Below, one piece after another: positions 6,835-15,679 of a DNA stretch of 50,746 bases. Position 1 is the first letter of the stretch. The number at the start of each line of letters is the position of its first letter. A program made the translations under genes and the position numbers. Origin of the DNA: a bacterium (GTDB lineage: Bacteria; Patescibacteriota; Minisyncoccia; Phycocordibacterales; UBA9973); NCBI GenBank assembly GCA_021831595.1, contig JAKBMK010000025.1, positions 127,114 to 177,859 on the forward strand, given 5' to 3'. The notes under the pieces are model-generated. The model was not told the origin of the DNA, made no database searches, and saw only the letters and a program-made list of their open reading frames with translations.

Positions 6835-8481
6835 ATGAAATTAGAACAAGATCTTTTGAAAAAAATATTATTAGATGGAAGTTATGTTACCGAGGATGAT
6901 ATTAAAAATGCCGAGAGGTATCAAGAGGAGCACCGAAGCTCGATTTTAGAATATTTGCTTGTAGAAGGTATTACAAGTACAGATATTGTCGGTCAGGCTA
7001 TTGCCGAATATCTAGGTAGTTCTTATTCTAATATAATAGCTCATCCTCCTGCAAAAGAGCATGTTTTGCTTATTCCAGAAAATATCGCTCGAAAGTATAA
7101 AGTTGTTGTCTTTAATATTGAGGGGAATAAAGTTGTTGTTGCCACGGATGAACCTAAGAATGAATCTTTGAAAGAAGAGTTGTCTAAAATATTTAAAGAC
7201 AAAGAAATTGTGATCACTTTCTCTATGCCAGATGACATAGAGTCTACTTTTGTGAACTATGAACAAAGTCTTGAAACCCAATTTTCTAAAATAACAAAAA
7301 CGAAAACTCGTATTGCTCCAGAAATAGTTGATCAGATTATTGAAGATGCACTATCGTTAAAAGCTTCAGATATTCACTGTGAACCTCGTGAAAAAGAGGT
7401 GATGATTCGTTTCAGAATTGATGGAGTTCTTCATGATGCAGGTAAAATTCCAAAGGAATATTATGAAAATGTAGTAAACAGGGTTAAGGTTCAGTCGAAG
7501 TTGCGTATTGATGAACATTTTAGTCCACAAGATGGAGCAATACGTTTTACATCAAAAGTTTATGATGTCCCTGTTGATTTGCGTGTATCGATAATTCCTA
7601 CTTTAGATGGCGAAAAGATCGCTATCAGAGTTCTCTCTTCTTATGTTAAAGATTTAACTTTGACGGACATAGGTCTTTCTCAGGAATTATATGAGCAAGT
7701 TTTAAAGAGTTCCAAGAAACCATTTGGGATGATTCTTGTGACAGGTCCTACTGGAAGTGGTAAAAGTACCACATTATATTCAATTATCAAGATCGTTAAT
7801 ACGAAAGATCGTAATATTACAACTATTGAAGACCCTGTTGAGTACAAGATAGTAGGAGTGAATCAGATACAAGCGAACACACAAACGAATTTAACATTTG
7901 CAAAAGGGCTCAGGTCTATAATGCGTCAGGACCCAAATGTTATTCTCGTTGGAGAGATAAGAGATTTAGAGACGGCTGATATTGCAGTAAATGCTTCGCT
8001 TACGGGACATTTGCTCTTGTCTACTTTCCACTCAAATGATGCCGTGACCGCTATTCCTCGTTTTATAGATATGGGGATAGAGCCATTCCTTATTGGTTCT
8101 ACACTGGAGCTCATAATTGCTCAGCGTTTAGTTAGAAGGATATGTGATTCATGTAAGGTTAGTTATGATATCACGAATCAGGAATTAAATAATCTAGGAG
8201 TTGAAGCTGATAAATATTTTGAAGGAGAGAAAATAAGTCTATATAAAGGCAAAGGTTGTGAGGCTTGTTCGAATACTGGGTTTAAAGGACGAATAGGAGT
8301 TTTCGAATTTGTCACTATGACACCAGCGCTTCAAGATTTGATTTCTAAAAGTCCTTCCACAAAAGAGATAAATGATCTGATTCGTCAGCAAGGTTTCAAA
8401 ACAATGTTTGAAGATGGTATAGATAAAGTCAAAACAGGTATCACTACTATCGAAGAAGTTGTTCGTGTCATAAATTCATAA
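6835..8481 (+). CDS. pilB: Type IV pilus assembly ATPase PilB
   Basis: 548 residues, typical length. An N-terminal MshEN-like domain (~1-135) is followed by the N2 domain (ASDIHCEPREKEVMIRFRIDG) and the AAA-type motor. Seen: Walker A GPTGSGKSTT at ~304-313, Asp box TTIEDPVEY, Walker B VILVGEIRDLETA, His box TGHLLLSTFHSN, and the tetracysteine zinc site CDSCK...CEACSNTG. It powers pilus extension at the cytoplasmic face, working on PilC. No retraction ATPase PilT is in the window. The pilC gene follows after two bases (TAA-AT-ATG). Confidence 0.97.
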   Translation: MKLEQDLLKKILLDGSYVTEDDIKNAERYQEEHRSSILEYLLVEGITSTDIVGQAIAEYLGSSYSNIIAHPPAKEHVLLIPENIARKYKVVVFNIEGNKVVVATDEPKNESLKEELSKIFKDKEIVITFSMPDDIESTFVNYEQSLETQFSKITKTKTRIAPEIVDQIIEDALSLKASDIHCEPREKEVMIRFRIDGVLHDAGKIPKEYYENVVNRVKVQSKLRIDEHFSPQDGAIRFTSKVYDVPVDLRVSIIPTLDGEKIAIRVLSSYVKDLTLTDIGLSQELYEQVLKSSKKPFGMILVTGPTGSGKSTTLYSIIKIVNTKDRNITTIEDPVEYKIVGVNQIQANTQTNLTFAKGLRSIMRQDPNVILVGEIRDLETADIAVNASLTGHLLLSTFHSNDAVTAIPRFIDMGIEPFLIGSTLELIIAQRLVRRICDSCKVSYDITNQELNNLGVEADKYFEGEKISLYKGKGCEACSNTGFKGRIGVFEFVTMTPALQDLISKSPSTKEINDLIRQQGFKTMFEDGIDKVKTGITTIEEVVRVINS

Positions 8482-8483
8482 AT

Positions 8484-9149
8484 ATGAAAGAAATAAAAAT
8501 TAGAGAATCATATCAAAAAGAAGGTTTCAAAAATCCAGTCTTCGAATATAGATCTGATTGGCCTTACATTAGTGTTGGTTTTGGAGATGAGAAAGATTTT
8601 TTTATTGAGAATTTAAGTCTGCTTATTTCTTCTGGTATGGGTATCATAAACGCTCTTTCTTCATTAAAAAGCTCAATAAAAAACGCCAAAATGAAAAGGG
8701 TAGTAGATGTGATCGAAGACATGGTTCAATCTGGATCACCACTATGGAAAGCTTTTCAAGAAACTAAATTTTTATCGAATAGAGTTATAACTCTTATTCG
8801 TTCTGGGGAAGAAGCCGGTAGACTGCCAGAGCATTTAAATCTAGTAACAATCCAGCAGCACAAAGAAAAAGTTTTCAAATCAAGATTGAAGTCCGCTCTC
8901 TTATATCCAGGGGTTGTATTAATTTTAGCTATCATTGTAGGTATCGGAAGTGCCTGGGCTATCTTGCCGGATCTTGTGACAATTTTTAGTCAATCGAATG
9001 CTACTCTTCCAGTTAGCACAAGAATTCTAATTTGGCTCGGTGTGTTTTTGAAAACTTATGGAATCATATTTGTTCCTTTGATAATTTTATTTATTATTAC
9101 TTTGGCCTATTTTATTTTCTTTTACAAAAAAAACAAAATTTATAGGTGA
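8484..9149 (+). CDS. pilC: PilC inner-membrane platform protein, N-terminal part (frameshifted)
   Basis: The first 221 residues of a PilC/GspF protein. FFIENLSLLISSGMGIINAL and the second half of the first T2SSF domain (LIRSGEEAGRLPEHL, then SRLKSALLYPGVVLILAI) are clear. Two membrane segments follow, then the frame ends prematurely at TGA 9147-9149 after YKKNKIYR. Homology continues in the +1 frame. The shift lies at an A8 run (9126-9133): with seven A's the sequence reads YKKTKFIGDYIL and joins the second part, giving about 376 residues, normal for PilC. Cause: mutation, sequencing error or slippage; the sequence alone cannot decide. Confidence 0.88.
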   Translation: MKEIKIRESYQKEGFKNPVFEYRSDWPYISVGFGDEKDFFIENLSLLISSGMGIINALSSLKSSIKNAKMKRVVDVIEDMVQSGSPLWKAFQETKFLSNRVITLIRSGEEAGRLPEHLNLVTIQQHKEKVFKSRLKSALLYPGVVLILAIIVGIGSAWAILPDLVTIFSQSNATLPVSTRILIWLGVFLKTYGIIFVPLIILFIITLAYFIFFYKKNKIYR

Positions 9150-9615
9150 TTATATTCTATTTCATATTCCGGGTATTGATAAATTAGTTCAAGGAGTGGA
9201 GTTAGCTCGTTTCGGTTATATAGGAGGAGCATTGTTGCAGGCTGGTTTTCAAGTAGGAGAGACTTTGATTGCAATTCGAGATGGTGCTGACTATAGAACT
9301 TATGCAAAATTCTATGATTATTTGGACAAAAGTATCGACAAAGGGGACTCCTTTGAAAATGCTTTATCGAAGTATCCTAATTCAGAATTTTATATTCCAA
9401 ATCCAATTCAACAGTTAATTATTTCTTCTGAGAGGTCCGGCAGACTCTCTGAAACTCTTATAAAGATAGGTATAATTTTTGAAGAAAAGACTGAAGCTAT
9501 GTCTCGAGATCTGGCAACTGTTATCGAGCCTGTTATTCTGATTATTGTTGGTTTGATTGTTGGTTTTGTTGTCTCTGGTATTATCGGACCTATCTATGGT
9601 TTATCACAATTTTAA
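9133..9615 (+). CDS. pilC: PilC inner-membrane platform protein, C-terminal part (frameshifted)
   Basis: This frame, open from before 9133, encodes TKFIGDYILFHIPGIDKLVQ and the second T2SSF domain: ELARFGYIGGALLQAGF, PIQQLIISSERSGRLSETL, and the final membrane segment VEPVILIIVGLIVGF-like, ending IIGPIYGLSQF. It completes the protein begun at 8484. The ATG-like start at 9196 is a GTG inside the domain and unlikely to be used. The following prepilin gene starts at 9596 inside this gene, a 20-base overlap. Confidence 0.88.
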   Translation, partial: TKFIGDYILFHIPGIDKLVQGVELARFGYIGGALLQAGFQVGETLIAIRDGADYRTYAKFYDYLDKSIDKGDSFENALSKYPNSEFYIPNPIQQLIISSERSGRLSETLIKIGIIFEEKTEAMSRDLATVIEPVILIIVGLIVGFVVSGIIGPIYGLSQF

Positions 9616-10054
9616 AATTAAAAATGAAAAAGGGTTTTCTCTGGTGGAGCTTATACTTGTTTTAGGTATTTCTGCTTTGTTGTTATCAGTTTCCGATTCT
9701 ATATATAAAAATTTTAAGAAAAATAATAATTTAAATATTGTTGTAAATGGCACAGTTGAAGCTCTCAGGTACGCCTCGTCTAGCGCTCTTTCAAATAAAG
9801 GCGATTCAAGATGGGGAGTGAAGATCAATCCTACAGAAGTTGTTATTTTTAAGGGAGATAGTTATGTCAATAGAGATGTTAGTTTCAAAGAGTCGATAAG
9901 TATTCAAAGTGATATAAAGACCAGTGGTATTAATGAAATAATTTTTGAAAAATCGACAGGGGTAACACTTACTCCAGGAATAATAACTTTTACAAATAGT
10001 AACAATGAGGTAAAGAATTTAAATATAAATGCGAAGGGAACAATTACATATTAA
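9596..10054 (+). CDS. Type IV prepilin-like protein (GspH/FimT-like)
   Basis: 152 residues from ATG 9596. Peptidase site NEKG|FSLVELILVLG with +5 Glu, hydrophobic helix to ~36, then a beta-rich domain (RYASSSALSNKGDSRWGVKI, VVIFKGDSY) resembling GspH/FimT minor pilins. The upstream in-frame start at 9557 would lie deep in pilC and is not used. It overlaps pilC by 20 nt and the next prepilin by 26 nt, indicating coupled translation within the pilus operon. Confidence 0.83.
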   Translation: MVYHNFKIKNEKGFSLVELILVLGISALLLSVSDSIYKNFKKNNNLNIVVNGTVEALRYASSSALSNKGDSRWGVKINPTEVVIFKGDSYVNRDVSFKESISIQSDIKTSGINEIIFEKSTGVTLTPGIITFTNSNNEVKNLNINAKGTITY

Positions 10055-11921
10055 TAATGGTTTTTCTTTGGTAGAAATTTTAGTTTCAATTTCTATTTTT
10101 CTTATTTTTGTTATATCCACAAATAATGTTTTTCATAATGTTTCTATAAAATCACATAATACAGCGAATAGAGAAAGAGCTAGTATTTTAGCAGAAGAGG
10201 GAGTTGAAGCAATCAAGAATATTCGCAATGCTGACTTCGCAAATTTGATAGATGGGACTTATGGATTATCCACATCAGGGAATATTTGGAGTCTATCTGG
10301 TAGTTCTGATGTTACAAATATTTTTAAGAGAGTTCTTGTGATTTCAACTATAAATGATAATCAGAAAAAGATAGTTGTCACTGTCTCTTGGCCAGATGAA
10401 GTATCTGCCACCAATTCTCTTACTCTAAGTACATATCTAACCAATTGGCGAGCAATATTAAATACAGGCGTTGGTTTAACTGTAAATAAATCTGTTATTA
10501 ATCACGGGGGGACAAGTACTGCTTCTGATTTTGCACCTTATAAAGTAGACGGAACCGTCATAAGTTTGGGGGTGGCAAATTCGTTTCCTGAAGGATCACA
10601 TACGGTGACAGAATCTTCAAATACAAACTACACTCAAACTTTTAGCGGTGATTGTGATGCAAGTGGAGTTGTGAATTTAGTTACTAACACTGTTGCAACA
10701 TGTCTCATTACAAACGAGGAGAAACCTTCAAAGCTTGTTGTAAATAAAGTTGTTATAAATCACGGGGGGAATAAGGTCGCAGGAGATTTTAGTCTATTGG
10801 TTGATACTAACCCGGTAACATCTGGAGTTGTTAATACTTTTAATTCAGGAATTCATAGTGTTTCAGAAATACCTAATTCAGCTTATATGGGTACTATAGG
10901 GGGTGATTGTGCGTCAAATGGTTCTGTGACTCTTTCACCAGGCACTACAAAAACATGTACTATAACAAATGAAGAAATTGTTTATGTGCCTACTATCACA
11001 TCTCCAACTGTTGCTTCCATCACAGGAACGACAGCTATTCTCGGTGCTAATGTAACTTCTCTAGGAGTTCCAAATTCTATAACTCGTGGAACATGTTATG
11101 GAACAACACCAAACCCTACAACAAATTGTGTAGCAGAAGGAGGCACAACTACAGGAGTATTCACTCAAAATAGAACAGGGTTAATTCCTGGAACTTTATA
11201 TTATTATCGTGGTTATGCAACAAATGCTACTGGTACAGGGTACTCACCAGATGGAACATTTACAACACTTGGCGGTGCTTGTGTGACAACAGGAATAATT
11301 CCTACGAACTATGACAACTCTGCTTCTACTTCAGCTGTTGTAGCAAAACCAACTGGTGTTGTTCAAAACGATATAATGTTTGCATATATTATGCACAACA
11401 ATGCTACTGATAGATTGAATACAATCCCTGCCGGTTGGATCCAGATTGGTAGACATAAAAATGGTAATTCAAACCAAGCTTTATATTATAAAATTGCTGG
11501 AGCAAACGAACCCGCTAGTTATACATTTGGACTCAGTGCTAATTCTAGATTTGCTATTACAATAAATGCATATCGAGGTTGCTTTAATATTATTAATCCG
11601 ATAGATACTATCTCAAATGTAGAATATGTAGTGAATAATACGACGTATAGAGCAGCTTCTATGACTCTTCCTTCGGCTTATTCAACTATAATAATTTTCC
11701 CAAGTGTAAATACCAGTGGATCTAAGACGTTTGCAGCTCCTCTCACTCAAGGTGGTGGATGGGTACAAGATTATGCGAATGGTAATTCCTCATCTCAGTT
11801 CTCTAGAAATGCTTATAGTAAAATGATGACTTCTTCTGGAGCGACAGGTGTTATAGATAGTATTGGTACTGCGGCTTCAACTGGTAAGCATGCCTTTGCT
11901 GTTGGTCTCAAGCCTTTATAA
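10029..11921 (+). CDS. Giant modular prepilin, probable pilus-tip adhesin
   Basis: 630 residues, several times longer than usual prepilins. A standard prepilin N-terminus (INNG|FSLVEILVSISIF) and a PilV/GspI-like domain to ~145 precede a chain of extracellular modules. Two tandem repeats of ~80 residues follow: LTVNKSVINHGG...CLITNEE and LVVNKVVINHGG...CTITNEE, resembling SpaA/prealbumin-like beta domains, each with a paired Cys pattern (GDC...TC.ITN). Next is an Fn3-like module (~320-412) and a C-terminal beta-sandwich domain of ~215 residues. Such architecture fits a minor pilin carrying an adhesin at the fibre tip. Binding target unknown. It lies in the middle of the prepilin group. Confidence 0.82.
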   Translation: MRREQLHINNGFSLVEILVSISIFLIFVISTNNVFHNVSIKSHNTANRERASILAEEGVEAIKNIRNADFANLIDGTYGLSTSGNIWSLSGSSDVTNIFKRVLVISTINDNQKKIVVTVSWPDEVSATNSLTLSTYLTNWRAILNTGVGLTVNKSVINHGGTSTASDFAPYKVDGTVISLGVANSFPEGSHTVTESSNTNYTQTFSGDCDASGVVNLVTNTVATCLITNEEKPSKLVVNKVVINHGGNKVAGDFSLLVDTNPVTSGVVNTFNSGIHSVSEIPNSAYMGTIGGDCASNGSVTLSPGTTKTCTITNEEIVYVPTITSPTVASITGTTAILGANVTSLGVPNSITRGTCYGTTPNPTTNCVAEGGTTTGVFTQNRTGLIPGTLYYYRGYATNATGTGYSPDGTFTTLGGACVTTGIIPTNYDNSASTSAVVAKPTGVVQNDIMFAYIMHNNATDRLNTIPAGWIQIGRHKNGNSNQALYYKIAGANEPASYTFGLSANSRFAITINAYRGCFNIINPIDTISNVEYVVNNTTYRAASMTLPSAYSTIIIFPSVNTSGSKTFAAPLTQGGGWVQDYANGNSSSQFSRNAYSKMMTSSGATGVIDSIGTAASTGKHAFAVGLKPL

Positions 11922-11949
11922 TGATTGTAGTAATTAAGTGAAATAAAAA

Positions 11950-12468
11950 ATGACGAAAAATAAAAATCAAAACCAAAAAGCTTTTACATTGATAGAGACA
12001 ATTATCTATGTAGTTATTTTTACCACAATTGTCCTAGCGATGGTTTCTTTTGGAAGTAGTATTGCATCTTCACGTATGCACAATCAAATGGCTCTTGAAG
12101 TAAATGATCAAGGTTCTAAGGTGATGAAAGTGATATCAGATGCTATACAAAACGCAAGTTCAATAAATAGTCCAACAATTTCAAATTCTGCTTCAAATTT
12201 AAGTGTTGCGACATTATCTTCTCTTACAAACCCTACCAATTTTACAGTAAGTAACGGAATTCTCTATATAACTGAGGGAACTAATGCTCCTGTTGCACTG
12301 ACGAACAACAAAGTTGTTGTGAGTAATTTAACCTTCTCTAATTTTTCTAGACCAAACACTCCAGATATAATAAAGATTAGTTTTAATTTAAAAAGTAATG
12401 TACCTGATACCAACAGAGCTGGATCTTACTCTTTTACTTTTAATGGTAGCACAAGTTTAAGAAAATAA
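11950..12468 (+). CDS. Type IV prepilin-like protein
   Basis: 172 residues. N-terminus with NQKA|FTLIETIIYVVIF: Ala instead of Gly at -1 but Glu at +5, followed by the hydrophobic helix and a Ser/Asn-rich beta domain (QGSKVMKVISDAIQNASSIN). It resembles the PilW/GspJ-like gene at 5469 in the VISDAIQNASS region, suggesting duplication. A 28-base gap separates it from the adhesin gene, and 4 bases from the next. Confidence 0.82.
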   Translation: MTKNKNQNQKAFTLIETIIYVVIFTTIVLAMVSFGSSIASSRMHNQMALEVNDQGSKVMKVISDAIQNASSINSPTISNSASNLSVATLSSLTNPTNFTVSNGILYITEGTNAPVALTNNKVVVSNLTFSNFSRPNTPDIIKISFNLKSNVPDTNRAGSYSFTFNGSTSLRK

Positions 12469-12472
12469 TAAT

Positions 12473-12865
12473 ATGAATAAATATAATCTAAAAAAGAAAG
12501 GTTTCTCTACTCTCTTTGTGGTGATAATTCTAGGGAGTCTTGCACTAGCCCTGTCATTGTCTTTATCGACCAGTAGCGTATGGTCTATAAAGAGTAGTAT
12601 AAATTCCAAAAACCTAAATCAGGCAAAGTCACTAGTAAATGCTTGTGCTGAGGTCGCACTAGAGACGATAAGAGAAAATAACAGTTACGTAGGGACGGTA
12701 AGTTTAGTGATTGATGGAAATACTTGTACTTATACGGTATCAAATACTGGAGGGAATACTAGATCTATTTTGGTTTCAGGTTCAATTAGAGATGTTTTTC
12801 GAAAGTTGAGTATTAGTACTAGTTCATTTAACCCCCTAGTCATTTATTCTTGGATAGAATCATGA
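12473..12865 (+). CDS. PilX-like minor pilin
   Basis: 130 residues. Basic N-terminus (NKYNLKKKG) followed by FSTLFVVIILGSLALALSLS, a degenerate prepilin helix lacking Glu at +5, then NLNQAKSLVNACAEVALETI and a small beta-rich domain with two cysteines. Same type as the gene at 5977; each follows a PilW-like gene, so the two PilW-PilX-like pairs (5469/5977 and 11950/12473) look like a duplicated unit. Last gene of the pilus group. Confidence 0.78.
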   Translation: MNKYNLKKKGFSTLFVVIILGSLALALSLSLSTSSVWSIKSSINSKNLNQAKSLVNACAEVALETIRENNSYVGTVSLVIDGNTCTYTVSNTGGNTRSILVSGSIRDVFRKLSISTSSFNPLVIYSWIES

Positions 12866-12895
12866 TCAAAATTTCCTTTATATTATTTTATTTGA

Positions 12896-12901
12896 TATAA
12901 T
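12896..12901 (+). promoter_or_regulatory. -10 box of the hemerythrin gene
   Basis: TATAAT, seven bases before the ATG at 12909. It separates the pilus operon from the sensory block and predicts a leaderless or nearly leaderless message. Confidence 0.55.
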
Positions 12902-12908
12902 TATTCAT

Positions 12909-13328
12909 ATGGATTTAAACAATAAGAAATTAGAGTGGAACGAAAAATATAGTGTTGGAGTAAAGGAGCTTGATGATCAGCACAAGCATATGTTTGATAC
13001 AATCAATGAACTCTTGGATGCTATTAGTAATAACAATACCGAAGAGCATCTGGGCCATATCATAGAGACTCTTGTTAAATACAAAGTGTTTCATTTTGCT
13101 ACAGAAGAAAAATATTTTGAAGAGTTTCACTATGAAGAGGCAGAAGAGCATGTGTCAAAACATAAAGAATTTAATGAGAAATTAACAAAGATGAAAGAAA
13201 AATATCCAACTTTTAGTGTGGATTTTGCTTTTGAACTAATTGATTTTCTTGAGGATTGGCTTATTGATCATCTTATGGTTACAGACCAGAAATACAAGAA
13301 ATGTTTCCATGATCATGGATTAAAATAA
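12909..13328 (+). CDS. Bacteriohemerythrin
   Basis: 139 residues, the normal single-domain size. All seven di-iron ligands can be placed: His25 (DDQHKHMFDTIN), His62 and Glu66 (FHFATEEKYF), His81 and His85 (HVSKHKEF), His121 and Asp126 (DHLMVTDQKY). The protein binds O2 reversibly at a di-iron centre in the cytoplasm and serves as oxygen store, carrier or sensor. It stands directly upstream of a binding protein, Cache receptors and a histidine kinase, so an oxygen-related role in that circuit is a plausible inference. Confidence 0.95.
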   Translation: MDLNNKKLEWNEKYSVGVKELDDQHKHMFDTINELLDAISNNNTEEHLGHIIETLVKYKVFHFATEEKYFEEFHYEEAEEHVSKHKEFNEKLTKMKEKYPTFSVDFAFELIDFLEDWLIDHLMVTDQKYKKCFHDHGLK

Positions 13329-13381
13329 TCTTATTATTATTTTGTAATTTTAAATAAATATTTGAGCAATAAAGATATTAT

Positions 13382-14398
13382 ATGAAAAAAAACATTTTAA
13401 CTATTATCTTTGTAATCTTAATAGTTTTTTCTTTTGCTTATTATTTTTATTTTCACAAAAATAACAATGTTAAATACAGTGGTGTAGTTGATAATATTAA
13501 CTTAAAGTTAAATTGGGTACATCAATCAGAATATGCTGGAAATTATGTAGCCTTGGATAAAGGATTTTATAAAAAGAAAGGGTTAGAAGTTAAGATTATA
13601 CCTTTTGATTTCAAATCATCTGTAGTCGATTCAGTTATGAAAGGAGAAGCTAGTTTTGGGATAATGGGAGCTGATCAGTTGCTTATTGCCCGTGAGCAGG
13701 GTATTCCAGTCAAAGCAATTGCTGTGATATATAAAACCAATCCAGCTGCGATGTATTCATTAAAAAAGAATAATATTTATAAACCTACTGATTTTGTTGG
13801 CAAAACTATTGGTTTAGAAAAAGGTTCAAATACAGTTTATTTGTACAAAGCGATGATGAATAAACTTAAGATTGATCGTAAACTTGTAAAAGAAGTAGAT
13901 ATTGGTTTTGATGGCAAAGAGATTCTAGATGGTACAGTAGATGCCTCTACTTCGTTTATTATAAATGAACCAAATCTTATAAAAGAAAAGGGTTATGATG
14001 TGAACACTATTTTAATGTCAGATTATGGAGTGAATGTCTATTCAGATATTATTTTTACGACAGAGGACTTGATAAGGACGAATCCACAATTGGTTGAGAG
14101 ATTTTTAAGCGCGACATTGGATGGTTGGCAATATGTTTTCGAAAACCAAGAAGAAGCTGTAAATATAGTTTTGAAATATGCCGTCAATAGTTCAAAGACA
14201 CATGAGATGGATATGTTAAATGACTCAATCCCACTCATTAATGATGGCTCTTCATCTTTGGGCTGGATGGAATTAAATAGATGGAAACAAACCCTTGAAG
14301 TTCTGACCGATCAAGGTATCATTTCCAAGAAAATTAATGTCAAAGATGCTTTTGATATGCAGTTTTTATCAGACTTTTATGCCAGTAAAAAAATATGA
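13382..14398 (+). CDS. Membrane-anchored NMT1/THI5-like solute-binding protein
   Basis: 338 residues. An uncleaved-looking hydrophobic anchor (~5-25, no lipobox Cys) is followed by a complete NMT1/THI5-like periplasmic binding fold: LKLNWVHQSEYAGNYVALDKG, GLEVKIIPF, GEASFGIMGADQLLIAREQG, PVKAIAVIYKTNPAAMYSL. In ABC systems such proteins bind pyrimidine precursors of thiamine or related small molecules. No permease or ATPase gene is nearby; the stop overlaps the start of the Cache-HAMP gene by four bases (ATGA). A sensory co-receptor role is therefore more likely than transport (inference). The ligand cannot be read from the sequence. Confidence 0.85.
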   Translation: MKKNILTIIFVILIVFSFAYYFYFHKNNNVKYSGVVDNINLKLNWVHQSEYAGNYVALDKGFYKKKGLEVKIIPFDFKSSVVDSVMKGEASFGIMGADQLLIAREQGIPVKAIAVIYKTNPAAMYSLKKNNIYKPTDFVGKTIGLEKGSNTVYLYKAMMNKLKIDRKLVKEVDIGFDGKEILDGTVDASTSFIINEPNLIKEKGYDVNTILMSDYGVNVYSDIIFTTEDLIRTNPQLVERFLSATLDGWQYVFENQEEAVNIVLKYAVNSSKTHEMDMLNDSIPLINDGSSSLGWMELNRWKQTLEVLTDQGIISKKINVKDAFDMQFLSDFYASKKI

Positions 14399-15660
14399 GG
14401 TTAAGTTTATCAAAAAAGATAATAATAACTATTGAGGTAGCAGTTTTGTCTACCGCAGTTATTTTGAGTTTGATATTTTTCTTTTTTTTAGAAAGTAATA
14501 CCAAGAATGAAATCAATATGAGATTAACAAGCATTTCATACTTGAAGGGTGATTACATTAGTCAATATTTTAATTTTAGTATTTTAGATATAGAAACAAA
14601 TATAAATAGTAGAGAGGTACACTCTGAAGTTGTTAAACTATTAAAAGGAGATAAAAATACTAACAAAGAAAAAGTTTTATTATTATTAGACAATAACATG
14701 GTCAATAGATCTGAGTTAATAGATTTTTCTATTTTGAATAATGATGGTGTTATTGTTGCCTCTAATAATAAACAAGAAGAAGGTAAAATAAAAGCAGATG
14801 AATCCTACTTTGTTGATGGTAAAATTAGGACAACCTTGAAAAGTTTTGTATATGATCTGACTTTTAAGAAAATCATACTAACAATTGCAACTCCAGTAAA
14901 AGATACTGATGGAAGTGTCCTTGGTGTGTTTGCTGTTAAAATTAATACTGAAAACATTAACTATCTCATGTCGAATAGATTAGGGCTAGGAGAGACAGGG
15001 GAGACTTTTCTCGTTAATACTTCTCATGTTGTTATTACTGATCTTAAAAAAGAAAATGGAGCTGCTTTGAAAAAGACTATATATTTGCCTCAAATAAATA
15101 GTTGTTTAGATAAAAATTCTAACCATTATTTATTAAACGATTACCATGGAGATAAAGCTTTTGGTTATGCTAGATGGGTCCCAGAGATAGAATCATGTCT
15201 TATCTCTAAAGTTGACTACAGCGAAGCGATGGATCCCGTGCTCAGTCTAATACCAAGGTTATTGTTATTTATAATAGTTATTTTTATATTAGCTTTGTTT
15301 TCTGGATATTTAATAAGTCAATCGATAGTAAAACCACTACAAACATTGAGAGATAAGGCTCTGAAAGTTAAAGACGGGGATATGGATGTAGAAATTGAAC
15401 CGGAATTAAATGATGAAGTGGGAGATATGGCAATTTCCTTTAAAGAAATGCTTAATAAGTTGAAGGAGTTGTATCAAAATTTGGAAGATAAGGTGAAGGA
15501 AAGGACAGAAAAGCTCGAAATGTCAGCAAGAAAATTAGAAGGAAGTTTGGAGCTTTATGAAAAAAATAATAAAATGATGATAAACAGAGAATTAGAAATG
15601 ATTAAGCTAAAAGAAAGAATAAAGGAATTAGAAGAGGATAAACAAAACCATGGAAAATAA
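14395..15660 (+). CDS. Cache-HAMP transmembrane receptor lacking an output domain
   Basis: 421 residues. First membrane span ~9-31, extracellular Cache-type domain to ~285 (NNDGVIVASN, ATPVKDTDGSVLGVFAVKI, GLGETGETFLVN), second span ~288-310, HAMP domain (IVKPLQTLRDKALKVKDGDM) to ~360 and a long coiled coil (LYQNLEDKVKERTEKLE) to the end. The coiled coil matches that of the kinase at 15680, but there is no HisKA, ATPase, GGDEF or methyl-accepting domain. It could be a heterodimer partner for that kinase or a remnant. Start ATG overlaps the preceding stop (ATGA). Confidence 0.85.
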   Translation: MRLSLSKKIIITIEVAVLSTAVILSLIFFFFLESNTKNEINMRLTSISYLKGDYISQYFNFSILDIETNINSREVHSEVVKLLKGDKNTNKEKVLLLLDNNMVNRSELIDFSILNNDGVIVASNNKQEEGKIKADESYFVDGKIRTTLKSFVYDLTFKKIILTIATPVKDTDGSVLGVFAVKINTENINYLMSNRLGLGETGETFLVNTSHVVITDLKKENGAALKKTIYLPQINSCLDKNSNHYLLNDYHGDKAFGYARWVPEIESCLISKVDYSEAMDPVLSLIPRLLLFIIVIFILALFSGYLISQSIVKPLQTLRDKALKVKDGDMDVEIEPELNDEVGDMAISFKEMLNKLKELYQNLEDKVKERTEKLEMSARKLEGSLELYEKNNKMMINRELEMIKLKERIKELEEDKQNHGK

Positions 15661-15679
15661 AAAACTAGACAAATAATTT

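Noticed and set aside
9147..14398. UGA as glycine, as in SR1/Gracilibacteria
   Set aside because: TGA serves as a proper stop for several genes (14396-14398, 20702-20704), and no conserved gene contains in-frame TGA.
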